Origin: Chryseobacterium sp. Tr-659
GTDB taxonomy: Bacteria; Bacteroidota; Bacteroidia; Flavobacteriales; Weeksellaceae
NCBI RefSeq assembly: GCF_011752975.1
Contig: NZ_VWWP01000006.1
Span: forward strand, 273,017-337,016
DNA: 64,000 nt
Direction: 5' to 3'
Position 1 is the stretch's first letter; each line of letters starts with the position of its first letter. The notes below the pieces were generated by a model. That model was given only the letters and a program-made list of their open reading frames with translations. It was not told where the DNA came from and searched no databases. This document shows positions 37,653-46,342 of this stretch, one piece after another. The position numbers and the translations under genes are program-made.

Positions 37653-37976
37653 TCAAGCTAGTATTTCTTGAACAGTATATTTGCTTTTCCATTTTGCAAC
37701 AGTATTTCTACTTAGTCCATAATGTTTAGCTACATGAGTATTGTTTAGATTATTTTCTTTTTGATACTTTAGAATAGTTCTAATACTTGTAATATCATAT
37801 GATTTAAAATGGTTTTTTTTATTTTCTTTACCAAAGAGAATTCTGTTGAGCATAACTACTTCTATGGCTGTAAGTTGCTCTTTTTTAAGAATATGAATGC
37901 ATTCATTCTTTTTTTGGGGAAATTTTTGTTCAATGAGATCGATATAAATTCTTTTATAATTTGGCTGAAGGTTCAT
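37653..37976 (-). CDS. HTH protein B of the duplicated module (copy 2)
   Basis: The 107-residue paralogue of the protein at 9371-9700. Both share NYKRIYIDLI-type N-termini, an FGK element in the middle, and a C-terminal HTH (KHYGLSRNTVAKWKSKY). Identity looks moderate, so the copies are old rather than recent duplicates. It follows protein A after 90 bp and precedes two small genes. DNA binding is inferred. Confidence 0.68.
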   Translation of the reverse strand: MNLQPNYKRIYIDLIEQKFPQKKNECIHILKKEQLTAIEVVMLNRILFGKENKKNHFKSYDITSIRTILKYQKENNLNNTHVAKHYGLSRNTVAKWKSKYTVQEILA

Positions 37977-38066
37977 ACTGTATTTGTAATTACTATTTAA
38001 AAAACTTTTAATGGAATTTTGATTTAATGGTATTGATAAAAAGGCTTATCTAACTTAAATGGCTTT

Positions 38067-38489
38067 TCAGTTGTCTCTGCGATATTTTTTTATCCATTTG
38101 ATTAAAGTTGTTTTAGGGATGTTATACTCATTTCTTATTTGTAGTTCAGTTTTTTGTCCTGTTTCTATTAATTCTATGATAAAATCAATAATTTCCATTG
38201 TGTATAAATTTTTTCTAAAATGAGGAAGTGTGGCTGAGGGGGAGGCTTTGTCAAATCTTGCCGCGGGAGCATATAAGATTAAATGATGAGAATAGAGTCT
38301 GAAAAAATCGTATTTGAGTAATTTACTCCATCTTATAAGTAAATCAGTATTCATGCATTTTTCTTTATACATGTTTTCTAATTCTTTTATATCACAATCT
38401 AAGAATTTGCATGCCCGCTCAGTATCAAGATTACATTCTTTAGCTGTTTGTTGTAAGATGAGTCCAATGTGTATATCTTTAAAATTCAT
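38067..38489 (-). CDS. HTH protein A of the duplicated module (copy 2)
   Basis: The 140-residue paralogue of the protein at 8772-9185. Shared blocks are the start (FKDIHIG), RWSKLLKYDFFRLYSHHLIL, FRKNLYT and the HTH end IPKTTLIKWIKKY. The order A then B is conserved in both copies although they lie in opposite orientation about 29 kb apart. The family is often labelled transposase, yet no catalytic triad or terminal repeats are seen. Confidence 0.7.
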   Translation of the reverse strand: MNFKDIHIGLILQQTAKECNLDTERACKFLDCDIKELENMYKEKCMNTDLLIRWSKLLKYDFFRLYSHHLILYAPAARFDKASPSATLPHFRKNLYTMEIIDFIIELIETGQKTELQIRNEYNIPKTTLIKWIKKYRRDN

Positions 38490-38629
38490 ATTTCACAAAT
38501 AAAATATTTTTAATTAATAAATTGTTCAGAGTTTATTTTATGTTGAAAGAAAATAATTAGTTTTTTTTTATTTTTGCTAAAATAATATTTGAATATAGTT
38601 TAATCTCAACTTTTTGAAAAAAAGACAAT

Positions 38630-38641
38630 TACCTATCGGTA
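38630..38641. promoter_or_regulatory. Dyad TACC-TATC-GGTA before HxlR gene 1
   Basis: A short inverted repeat about 37 bp before the start of the first HxlR gene. Autoregulation through such dyads is common in this family. The assignment is positional only. Confidence 0.4.
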
Positions 38642-38677
38642 TGTTTTTATTTTTTTAATCTAAAAAATGATAAAATT

Positions 38678-39031
38678 ATGATGCTATTTTCTAATACTGA
38701 AGCTTGCCCGGTTCGGAACATTTTAGATAGATTTTCGGATAAATGGACAATGCTTGTCATTCTTATGTTGGGTGAATACAAAACCATGCGCTTTGGAGAA
38801 ATGATAAAAGTGTCTGGAGACATATCACAAAAGATGTTAACTCAGTCCTTGAGAAAATTAGAAGCAGATGGATTGATCTCTCGTACAGTTCACCCAACCG
38901 TTCCTCCTAAGGTGGAATATCAATTAACTGATCTTGGTCTGGATTTGCTTCCCTTATTACATACAATAGCTGATTGGGCGTATGTGCATATGACACAAAT
39001 TATTAAGCATAGAAAAGAGTTCAAAGCTTAA
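38678..39031 (+). CDS. HxlR family transcriptional regulator 1
   Basis: The 117-residue protein is a typical HxlR/DUF24 winged HTH: CPVRNILDRFSDKWTMLV with the conserved N-terminal Cys, then GDISQKMLTQSLRKLEADG and PPKVEYQLTDLG. Members sense electrophiles or oxidants through that Cys and control a neighbouring oxidoreductase. No oxidoreductase is adjacent here. The second codon is also ATG. A terminator follows. Confidence 0.9.
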   Translation: MMLFSNTEACPVRNILDRFSDKWTMLVILMLGEYKTMRFGEMIKVSGDISQKMLTQSLRKLEADGLISRTVHPTVPPKVEYQLTDLGLDLLPLLHTIADWAYVHMTQIIKHRKEFKA

Positions 39032-39055
39032 TTACTAAATTTTACAATATAACCC

Positions 39056-39093
39056 GATAAGACTACCATTCTAAGGTAGTCTTATTCGTTTAA
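39056..39093 (+). terminator. Terminator after HxlR gene 1
   Basis: AAGACTACC / GGTAGTCTT stem with a seven-base loop and a T-rich tail (attcgttt). Confidence 0.75.
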
Positions 39094-39446
39094 TAAACTT
39101 GAAAATTTATATTTCAAAGACTATAAAAAGATCATACTTGATTCACAGTAATGAACTGCTATCTAATTCTATTTAATAAAGGGCATTGCTGAATATATTT
39201 AAAATAATAATTTTTGATCCGAAAAAATTGTTGTAATTATTGTTAGCTTATTTTAATTCAAAATGCTTTGAAACCAGATTTGTTTTAATATAATGTTAAC
39301 TATTATTTAATTTTTTGCCTTCATTAGATAAAAGGTTTTTGTTGATAAAATCCTGATTGTTAATTTATCAATATTTTTTACAATTTATGTTGTTGGTTTT
39401 CACTAATACTAACTATATAGTAACTATGTTACCTTAAATTAACTTA
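39094..39446. other. Intergenic region with operator-like dyads
   Basis: About 350 bp of AT-rich DNA between two HxlR genes. Its 3' end holds the dyads at 39412-39432; nothing else is recognisable. Confidence 0.5.
39412..39432. promoter_or_regulatory. Adjacent dyads before HxlR gene 2
   Basis: ACTATATAGT (39412-39421) overlaps GTAAC-TAT-GTTAC (39420-39432), a perfect 5-bp dyad. The site precedes the second HxlR gene and resembles the palindromic operators of that family. Confidence 0.45.
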
Positions 39447-39923
39447 TTGTTTATTAAAGTTATACTTATTAGTTTCGCAATAAGAATTTTCGTAATGAAA
39501 AGTTTTCACTCATATTGTGAATATCACTATGATATTTCAATCGGGATTAAATCTCTAAATAAAACACACACATTGATGATAAAGAATAAGATTAGTACCC
39601 AAGAAATTTCCTACATATATTGTGTAATTGCACGTCTTTCAGATAAATGGAGCTGCTCTGTTATTATTATGTTAGGGGAATCAGGTTGTATGCGCTTTAA
39701 TGAAATTTATAGATCTATTCGGGGAATTTCACAAAAAATGCTTACCAAGTGTTTAAAAAGGCTTGAAGCAAACGGTATTGTAGAAAGAAGAGCTTATCCT
39801 ACTATCCCCCCAAAAGTAGAATATGAACTTACAGATTTAGGTAAAGAGATCCTTCCTTTATTGGATTCTATTTCTGAATGGGCACAATTGTACGCTAAAG
39901 ATGTTTGGCGGGGCTGCGGCTAA
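39447..39923 (+). CDS. HxlR family transcriptional regulator 2
   Basis: The HxlR core (ARLSDKWSCSVIIMLGES, GISQKMLTKCLKRLEANG, PPKVEYELTDLG) begins near residue 62 of the longest frame. The family is usually about 110-125 residues long, so the true start may be the ATG at 39576 (MIKNKISTQE), giving 115 residues. The motif before SDKW reads YCVIARL, with a Cys near but not exactly at the usual sensing position. It is similar to regulator 1 but not a recent copy. A terminator follows at 39997. Confidence 0.82.
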   Translation: MFIKVILISFAIRIFVMKSFHSYCEYHYDISIGIKSLNKTHTLMIKNKISTQEISYIYCVIARLSDKWSCSVIIMLGESGCMRFNEIYRSIRGISQKMLTKCLKRLEANGIVERRAYPTIPPKVEYELTDLGKEILPLLDSISEWAQLYAKDVWRGCG

Positions 39924-39996
39924 TTTTTTTAACACAAATGTCTTTTAATATATTCAAGTTGATACTTCTTCTGGGCTTGCAGGTAGTGGTGATATA

Positions 39997-40030
39997 ATAG
40001 CCGGATAAATTCCGGCTATTATTTTAATAT
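39997..40030 (+). terminator. Terminator after HxlR gene 2
   Basis: AATAGCCGGA / TCCGGCTATT 10-bp stem with a short loop, followed by attttaatat. Confidence 0.7.
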
Positions 40031-40087
40031 ATATTTTCTCAAAAACAATTTAACAAATTTTTAATTTATAACAATAAGGGTAGAATT

Positions 40088-41167
40088 ATGAAAACATTTA
40101 CTTTTTTTCTTTTAGTTATTATTTTTTTTAAAAATGATATGATGGCACAGGTTCAGCCTGTATTACTTGCAGATAATGTTAATAGACCTAATTTAATGGT
40201 TATCGATAATAATAGTATGTACGTTGGTGATAATTATAACCAAAAAATTATCAAAATAAATATAAATAATCCTACAAGTGCACCAGTTGACTTAATAGAA
40301 GGACTCATGGGAGGTCCCTATGGATTAACTTTAAAAGATGAGTATTTATATATATCTGAATTGGAGGGAGGCAGAATATTAAGAGTTAATCTTACAAACC
40401 CTAATCCAGTTCCTGAAACTATTATTTCTAACCTTGAAGGACCTTCAGGTCTTAATTTTATAGGAAATAATTTATATATAGCTCTTTTAAGTGGAAATAA
40501 GATTTGTAAAATTGATATCAGTCAGCCTAATCCGGTTTTGGAAGATGTAATTGCTGTTGAAAGTCCATTTGATATAGAAAAGGTTGATAAGTACATTTAT
40601 TATACTCAAAGAATTGCTAGTGGTACTGTTTCAAGATTTGAAATAAATAATCCATTGGCAACAAATGAAACCATTATTTCTGATATCTCTTTCCCGTCAG
40701 GCTTGATCCTTAAAAATAATGATCTTTATTTTTGCCGCAGCAAAGGCCTTACTGTTGGTAGTGATGATTCAGGAGTTGTAAAATTTGATATTAATAATCC
40801 GGTCACCTCAGAAGTAATTTTACCAGGATCTATTGATGGGCCAACTGGGCTCTTCTTTTTAAATAATGATTTGTTTATTTCTGATTTTTATGAAAATAAA
40901 ATCTATAAAGCTGAAGTATTTATTTTGGGAACTAAAGAAATTCAAAATGGAAAAATTCAATTTTATCCTAATCCTGCTAAAGATTTTATAAGAATTAATG
41001 GTTTGGGAACACAAAAAAACTACAAAATCTTTGATCTTACTGGAAAACTGATTCAAACGGGGAATATTTCAAGATCAGAAAATACAATTTATGTAAATGG
41101 AATGACGAAAGGGTTGTATTTTCTATTACTGGAAGATGGTAACAAATTTAAATTTATGATTGATTAG
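40088..41167 (+). CDS. T9SS-sorted NHL/SMP-30-like beta-propeller
   Basis: The 359-residue protein has a signal peptide ending near MMAQ. Six or so repeats of about 45 residues follow with the pattern GPxGLxxxxxxLYxxxxxxxxIxKIDxxxP (for example EGPSGLNFIGNNLYIALLS), a propeller like NHL or SMP-30 domains. The last 75 residues are a T9SS type A tail (IQFYPNPAKDFIRI, later MTKGLYFLLLEDG). It is exported by the T9SS. The ligand is unknown. Confidence 0.82.
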   Translation: MKTFTFFLLVIIFFKNDMMAQVQPVLLADNVNRPNLMVIDNNSMYVGDNYNQKIIKININNPTSAPVDLIEGLMGGPYGLTLKDEYLYISELEGGRILRVNLTNPNPVPETIISNLEGPSGLNFIGNNLYIALLSGNKICKIDISQPNPVLEDVIAVESPFDIEKVDKYIYYTQRIASGTVSRFEINNPLATNETIISDISFPSGLILKNNDLYFCRSKGLTVGSDDSGVVKFDINNPVTSEVILPGSIDGPTGLFFLNNDLFISDFYENKIYKAEVFILGTKEIQNGKIQFYPNPAKDFIRINGLGTQKNYKIFDLTGKLIQTGNISRSENTIYVNGMTKGLYFLLLEDGNKFKFMID

Positions 41168-41459
41168 ATGATTCCTAAGATCTCTACGTGTATCCATATC
41201 TTCTGATCCCCCTAAATCATTGTTTATGAGTTTCAAGATACTTCTCGTTTATATCCTCAGTTTAGTGCGGAAACAATAGTGACGCTCAGGGCATTTCTGG
41301 TGTTTTGTAGATTGCTGATGAAGGGACAAATGAAAAAAACAGACTGACAGTCTCTGTTATACGTCTCACTAATGATTCAGATTGAGGAGGAGCTTTTCTG
41401 CTTGATGTAGTATTAGCTAAGAGAATTCTATTAAAGACAGTGGATGCATTAATAAAAAA

Positions 41460-41490
41460 AATGCCGGTTTTCAATGAACCGGCATTTTTC
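41460..41490. terminator. Orphan terminator-like hairpin
   Basis: A 10-bp stem AATGCCGGTT / AACCGGCATT with A-rich left and T-rich right flanks. The nearest upstream plus-strand gene ends 290 bp earlier. Confidence 0.7.
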
Positions 41491-42109
41491 TTTGAAGTAG
41501 TTATTACTAACGATAAAAAAGAATAGTTTATTTTAATTGAGCATCTCTATCGCTGATTGGAAAAAATTTGTAAACCGTTTGATAAATTATTCTATTAGTC
41601 CTTGTTTTTTCTACATTTCATTCATTAGAATTTTGTAAAGAATCATTATTAACAATATAATCTTTTTAAAATATTTTTGTGTTTCACTTACTTGGGAATA
41701 AATAAAAAAATAATGTTTTAAATAGCAGCATAATAAGGTGTGTTTTTTTTAAAATAATTATTTAAAACAAAAATAATAGAAAATAGAAAATGTCTTTCAA
41801 TACTTACTTGCAGGTAATTTAATTAAATGTTTGAAAAAAGAAAACCAAGTATGTTTGGATCCCTTCTGATCATAAAAGATTGATTAACTTACTATACTAA
41901 TCGTGAAAATTATCCCATTGATATTGAAGGTCCCGTTTTTTTGCTGGATAAAATAAATATGGAAGAAGTGGTCTTCTTGTTAAAAAGTAAATTAAGAAAC
42001 AACTTTACTGTGGAGAAATTAATAGTTTTATTACTCGCGTTTATTCCCTTAGGAACAATAAAAACAATTACTTAGAGGTTAGTTTTATAGGTTGGCTATC
42101 AATTTTCTT

Positions 42110-42117
42110 TAATTTTG
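42110..42117 (+). promoter_or_regulatory. Putative -7 element of the VGIN-type gene
   Basis: TAATTTTG matches TAnnTTTG, with a TTG 15 bases upstream (shorter than the usual 17-23). Its position just before 42169 supports that ATG rather than the one at 42115. Confidence 0.4.
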
Positions 42118-42168
42118 TCATGTATAAAAATAAACGCTTTATACTTAAACCTAGCACAATTTAAAAAT

Positions 42169-42837
42169 ATGAAAATAAAATTATTATTCCTATTACTGTT
42201 TAGTACAGTAATGAGTTATTCACAGGTAGGGATCAATACAAAAACACCTCAAAAAGATTTCCATATCAATGGCTCACTGCAAGTTGTAAAAGAACTTAAT
42301 GTGGGAGGCAGTTTTAATACAGTTGGTTCTTCAGGCAACAAAGGGGATATCCTCTTTTCAAATGGTACCAATATGGCTCCAATATGGTCGAGTCCAGCAG
42401 GTTTTAATATACCCTCTTTATCTGTAATAGGTATAAAGTCTGGCTTTTCGGCACAAACAAATGCAAATGTCTTTGCTACAGTAGTATTTACCTCATTTCC
42501 ATTGGTTAATCCAGCGGTTGCACAATATAACAGTAGTGATAACAGCTTTACAATTCTTAAAAAAGGTTATTATCAAATTTTATATAGTTCTTACTTAGAC
42601 ATGTCGCTTAATCCTGTAGGACAGACCGGAGGGACGGCACAGTCTACTGTGAAGCAAAACAACCAAATTATATTTGCCTCAATTACAACCCATAATGAAA
42701 GGACTGATAATGTTAGACATACTTCAGGAGGGACTGCTTTCTTTAATGTTAATGATAAGGTTATTTTTCAAATGACGATGACCAGAGATTTTAGATTAGC
42801 AGATTGTTCAATATCCATGTTGTATTTAGGAAACTAA
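42169..42837 (+). CDS. Secreted VGIN-type protein with jelly-roll-like C-terminus
   Basis: Starting at 42169 gives a signal peptide (MKIKLLFLLLFSTVMSYSQ) directly followed by the family motif QVGINTKTPQKDFHINGSL. The 222-residue product continues with a Gly/Ser-rich stretch and a C-terminal domain of about 140 residues (TILKKGYYQILYSSYLDMSL) whose pattern resembles C1q/TNF-like jelly rolls. It is the closest paralogue of the gene at 45483 in its N-terminal half. Function unknown; no sorting tail seen. Confidence 0.65.
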   Translation: MKIKLLFLLLFSTVMSYSQVGINTKTPQKDFHINGSLQVVKELNVGGSFNTVGSSGNKGDILFSNGTNMAPIWSSPAGFNIPSLSVIGIKSGFSAQTNANVFATVVFTSFPLVNPAVAQYNSSDNSFTILKKGYYQILYSSYLDMSLNPVGQTGGTAQSTVKQNNQIIFASITTHNERTDNVRHTSGGTAFFNVNDKVIFQMTMTRDFRLADCSISMLYLGN

Positions 42838-42863
42838 TTTTTATAGTGTTATAAGTGTTTTGC

Positions 42864-42907
42864 AAACCGGAGGAGCTTAAGAAGCTTCCTCCGGTTTGAT
42901 TTTTTTA
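42864..42907 (+). terminator. Terminator of the VGIN-type gene
   Basis: A 10-bp outer stem AAACCGGAGG / CCTCCGGTTT with an inner AGCTT / AAGCT extension and a single bulge, followed by ATTTTTTT. Confidence 0.85.
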
Positions 42908-43092
42908 ACGAATAAAATATGGGTGGTTATCTTGCTGAGAATTAAATTTTAAAGAAGATAAATACCATTTATTTAAATTAGATACTGCTCACTATTATCA
43001 ATTCTAAGGTGCCTCCCAATAGAACTCATCTTTGTTGGAGGTAATTGAGAGGGAGGGAAGGGTAAAAAAACAATCATAATTTAACAGTGTGA

Positions 43093-43236
43093 AGGCATTA
43101 TGATGATCTTGCCCTGGAGGATCCGGATGTCTGCGACTGGTAGGTGAAAAATAATATCAATACCATCCAGGCAGACCGCCCAAAAGAATTAATCAGCTTT
43201 TTGAAGAAAAAGAAATTGTATTTCGGGCTAGAGTAG
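43093..43236 (+). pseudogene. Remnant of a glycerophosphodiester phosphodiesterase C-terminus
   Basis: The frame reads RHYDDLALEDPDVCDW, a stop, then VKNNINTIQADRPKELISF and LKKKKLYFGLE before a second stop. The pattern GHxDDxAxxDPDxxW ... IQTDRPxxLxxYLxxxxL is the end of some GDPD proteins. It has no start codon, an internal stop and only 47 codons, so it is a fragment. Confidence 0.45.
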
Positions 43237-43424
43237 ACTTAATTTCTGGAAGATATTTTAAAAGGGCTATTTATTGAAAGCCAAATCTCCTTGCTCTTAA
43301 AGCAGGGAGATTTTAAATGGTGGATCACTATTTAATTTCTTATCAGATTAAGATGTGATTTTTACATTCTTATTTTGTTATACAATTGTTATTTATTACA
43401 AAATTTTCTAATGCTAACTGTTTC

Positions 43425-44783
43425 TTAATTAACCTTTTTTAATTTAAAACGCTGCTTGGCATCACTTACACTTGTTCCAATCACAATTGGAGTTGTATCA
43501 TTAGTTTTTCCATCCTTTACTTCTAACCTCAAATCAAGTGCATTTTTGGGTACAAAGCTGAACCCCTCATTTCCTAGATTAAGCAACAACCATTTTTGAG
43601 AATCCTTATTGTCATTCTTTCTTAACTCTACAGGAGTCCCGGCATTGGTTTTACTATCTCTTACTGTTAAGACCTTTGCAGTATCTATTTTGGATTTGAT
43701 AATATAATAGCCATGATCGGATTTACGGAATAAAAATTTCTGATTATTAGCGGTATGAGCAGAATAAAGAATGGCGTCTGTTCCGTCTACATTGGAATTA
43801 CCATTAATGTCAATGTTCTTCCCATTATCTAAGTTACTGGAGATTGTGTAATCTCCGTTAGCAATAGGATTATATAAATGATTAATTCCAGCAATATCTC
43901 CATCAGAAGGGGCCTCTCTTTGTGTTACATAATTTGGAAGGTACTGACCATATCCAAAAGGATTGGTAAACAAGTTCCACCATGCATTCTTTCCTTTTCC
44001 TATTGTGGGCGTTGGGTAATTGTTAAAGCTGTAAGGATCATAAAGCATAATTGAATTAAAATCAAAAGTACCCAATCCTGCATAATCAGGAAGGATGTTG
44101 AAATTATGTCGTTTATCTTCAGGAATATTAGAGTAATAAATTGTAACATACTCATCTCTGTCTGGTCGGCATTGTTCATGGCCAATCCCTAAAGAATGCA
44201 TAATTTCATGAGCTATAATCCCAGGAGATTCAATACTTGCAACATTTATTTGATTTATTTGATTTTTGCTCCATCCTAAGGGTGATGAATTCTCAGTTAA
44301 AGAATAAACAAAATTAATGTATTCTGCTTCAGTTGTATGCTCTAAAAACTTAATAATTGTTTTTGAAGAAAGCATTTCAAAAGCTTTCTTAATATTATTT
44401 TTAAAAGTATTATAATCGGAGTCATTAAGCCCTCCTTTTTCAGGCATTTTATAATATACTTTTCCATTGGGCCAGGTCTTTATAAAAGAACTCATGATGG
44501 TACTCTTTGAATTGGCAGAGTGTGAACCATAAGATAGGTTTCTCAGGTAATTGAATTGCTCTTGCGTAATGGTAATATTGTCTGCATAGTAATACTTTCC
44601 CTCAATTTCATTAATATAGGTATCGTGTCCTTTAATAGAAAACTTGTGTACTAAAACATTTTTATTTACTTTATTGATTTCAGGTTGATTATTGTCCTTC
44701 TCAGGTGTGTCAATCACTGAGTTACAGGAATTAAGAACAATGAATAATAAGCAGAGAGATAAGGTAAATGATTTTTTTTTCAT
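43425..44783 (-). CDS. Astacin-like (M12A) metalloprotease lipoprotein with ricin-type lectin domain
   Basis: The 452-residue protein has a lipoprotein signal (IVLNSC, Cys20), a short pro-region and an astacin catalytic domain. The zinc motif is HEIMHSLGIGHEQ (His192, Glu193, His196, His202) and the Met-turn is SIMLYD. From about residue 315 a ricin-B/beta-trefoil lectin follows, with repeats such as NGKNIDINGNSNVDG and QKWLLLNLGNEG. It resembles flavastacin-type enzymes of this lineage. It is predicted to cleave proteins at the cell surface, with sugar-directed binding. It is a single-gene unit. Confidence 0.9.
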   Translation of the reverse strand: MKKKSFTLSLCLLFIVLNSCNSVIDTPEKDNNQPEINKVNKNVLVHKFSIKGHDTYINEIEGKYYYADNITITQEQFNYLRNLSYGSHSANSKSTIMSSFIKTWPNGKVYYKMPEKGGLNDSDYNTFKNNIKKAFEMLSSKTIIKFLEHTTEAEYINFVYSLTENSSPLGWSKNQINQINVASIESPGIIAHEIMHSLGIGHEQCRPDRDEYVTIYYSNIPEDKRHNFNILPDYAGLGTFDFNSIMLYDPYSFNNYPTPTIGKGKNAWWNLFTNPFGYGQYLPNYVTQREAPSDGDIAGINHLYNPIANGDYTISSNLDNGKNIDINGNSNVDGTDAILYSAHTANNQKFLFRKSDHGYYIIKSKIDTAKVLTVRDSKTNAGTPVELRKNDNKDSQKWLLLNLGNEGFSFVPKNALDLRLEVKDGKTNDTTPIVIGTSVSDAKQRFKLKKVN

Positions 44784-45482
44784 AATAAAAGTTGAATTAT
44801 TTAATTTAAATATGGGAATGATTAAACAATCTTTTGCTTTGTTGTAGGACAGATAGCAGGGCCAATAGCGGAATAGAAGGTATGATTCAAAAAGTATCTG
44901 AAAATCAGTTTCGCATCCTGCTTGATTTAATTCTAAAAAAAGAAATTTTGGTCTTTTCTTAGCATTTTACTTTTTACTGATTTTGTAAGATTTACTGGTC
45001 TTGAGTTGTTGATTTTATTTTTTGTAAAAATATTATTAATATGATTATCATAGAAAAAAAACAAACCCACCTTTAAGTTTGTTAATAGACTTAAAGTAAT
45101 TTGATATATAGCTTTTTGAGTGAAGTAAGAAACAATTCTGTGAAAAAGTAAAGCTTAAATTTCCATATTAATTATAGTACTGTTTGTAGATCTTCTGCCA
45201 TAATTCTTACACTGGCTGAGTAATCGAATTGTGTTATCGGGGAAACAGTTGTTGAATTCTATAACTAACCATTTGGTTGGTGTCTTTATCTGTTTTTGCA
45301 CATATTTTTAGTATAAATTTGTATCATACTTAAAGAATTTTAAATATTCATCTTTTTCGTTACAGCACATAAAATATGCTTGTGATTTTAATATTCCGAT
45401 AAAGAGATAGTTGTGTTGTTCCTTTAAACATATGAAACTATGAGATACATAATTCTACCAAATAATTAAAATTTTAAACATA
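44784..45482. other. Intergenic region between divergent genes
   Basis: About 700 bp of AT-rich DNA with the promoters of an astacin-like protease and a VGIN-type gene. The only recognisable element is the TAAATTTG at 45314. No gene is supported. Confidence 0.45.
45314..45321 (+). promoter_or_regulatory. Putative -7 element upstream of the VGIN-type gene
   Basis: TAAATTTG matches TAnnTTTG, with TTG 15 bases before. It would give an unusually long leader of about 155 nt. Confidence 0.3.
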
Positions 45483-46220
45483 ATGAAAAAAAAAATTTTG
45501 TTAATATTTTTAACACTTCCTTTATTTTATAATTCCCAGGTAGGGATTAATAGTTTAACCCCACAAAAAACATTACATGTTAATGGATCTTTACAAATCG
45601 TAAATGAATTAAATCTGGGAGGGAGTGCTTCTAAAGCAGGGTCTGCAGGACTATCTGGACAAGTGCTTAAATCTAATGGTCCCGGAGTTGCTCCCAGCTG
45701 GCAAAATTTGGCAGGTGTGCCTACTTCTACTGGTACAGTGATTGTTGTAGATGGACAGTTCATGGTAGCTCAGGAAATAGCTGTGCAATTGACAGCAGAC
45801 TTTACCGCGTCTGCAACATTAGCTTCAACTGTTGCTATAGGAAACTTGACTAATGAGATAATAGATAACGAGAATACCTTCAAAGGCAGCAGTACAACTA
45901 ATTCGTTTAAAGTATCGAATAATGGTATATATCAGGTCATTATTAATGCACAATTATCTACAACTAACGGAAGTCTTCCTGTAATTGGCATTTGGGATGA
46001 TACGAACAATAAATGGATAGCCCGTGTAAACGATACTTTTACGGCTCCAACTTCGGGAGGCTTGCAGACTTATACTCTTCTAACCGATATTAGTATGTCA
46101 GCAGCCAATACATATTCATTTAGACTATCAAATACAAATGATGTGACAATCAGGCAGACAAGTGGTGGCTCTTCAGGTACAGGCCCCGTTTCTCAGGTTT
46201 CTTTAAAAAGATTAAAATAA
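45483..46220 (+). CDS. Secreted VGIN-type protein with jelly-roll-like C-terminus
   Basis: The 245-residue protein has a signal peptide (LLIFLTLPLFYNSQ) followed by VGINSLTPQKTLHVNGSLQ, near-identical in layout to the protein at 42169. After a Gly/Ser-rich linker, a domain of about 150 residues (NGIYQVIINAQLSTTNG, IRQTSGGSSGTGP) resembles a C1q/TNF-like sandwich. It probably derives from the same ancestor. Function is unknown, and there is no sorting tail. It ends at a very long perfect terminator. Confidence 0.65.
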   Translation: MKKKILLIFLTLPLFYNSQVGINSLTPQKTLHVNGSLQIVNELNLGGSASKAGSAGLSGQVLKSNGPGVAPSWQNLAGVPTSTGTVIVVDGQFMVAQEIAVQLTADFTASATLASTVAIGNLTNEIIDNENTFKGSSTTNSFKVSNNGIYQVIINAQLSTTNGSLPVIGIWDDTNNKWIARVNDTFTAPTSGGLQTYTLLTDISMSAANTYSFRLSNTNDVTIRQTSGGSSGTGPVSQVSLKRLK

Positions 46221-46268
46221 TTGAAATACAGTATCAAGTAATTATATAATTTGTCATGAACAATAAGG

Positions 46269-46326
46269 TTGCTTATAAAAACAAAAAAGGAAATCACTAG
46301 ATTTCCTTTTTTGTTTTTATAAGCAA
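46269..46326. terminator. Exceptionally long perfect bidirectional terminator
   Basis: A 27-bp perfect inverted repeat (46269-46295 and 46300-46326) encloses ACTA. The inner half contains GGAAATC / GATTTCC flanked by A- and T-runs, so it terminates the convergent genes on both sides. The outer half extends the match to TTGCTTATAAAA / TTTTATAAGCAA. Confidence 0.9.
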
Positions 46327-46342
46327 TGCCAAGATTTCTTAC

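Larger units (their letters stand above)
41168..42168. other. One-kilobase intergenic region with an orphan terminator and decayed frames
   Basis: No intact gene is supported. A strong hairpin terminator lies at 41460-41490 with no gene reading directly into it, and a stop-free stretch at about 41900-42076 (ending EKLIVLLLAFIPLGT) looks like the C-terminus of a lost membrane protein. This suggests erosion of former genes. Confidence 0.45.
42838..43424. other. Intergenic region with a terminator and a gene remnant
   Basis: Contains the terminator at 42864-42907 and a GDPD-like remnant at 43093-43236. Otherwise AT-rich. Confidence 0.5.

Noticed and set aside
41286..41474. A 62-codon minus-strand frame ending near the orphan terminator
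   Set aside because: No recognisable features and low-complexity composition; its start overlaps the terminator stem.
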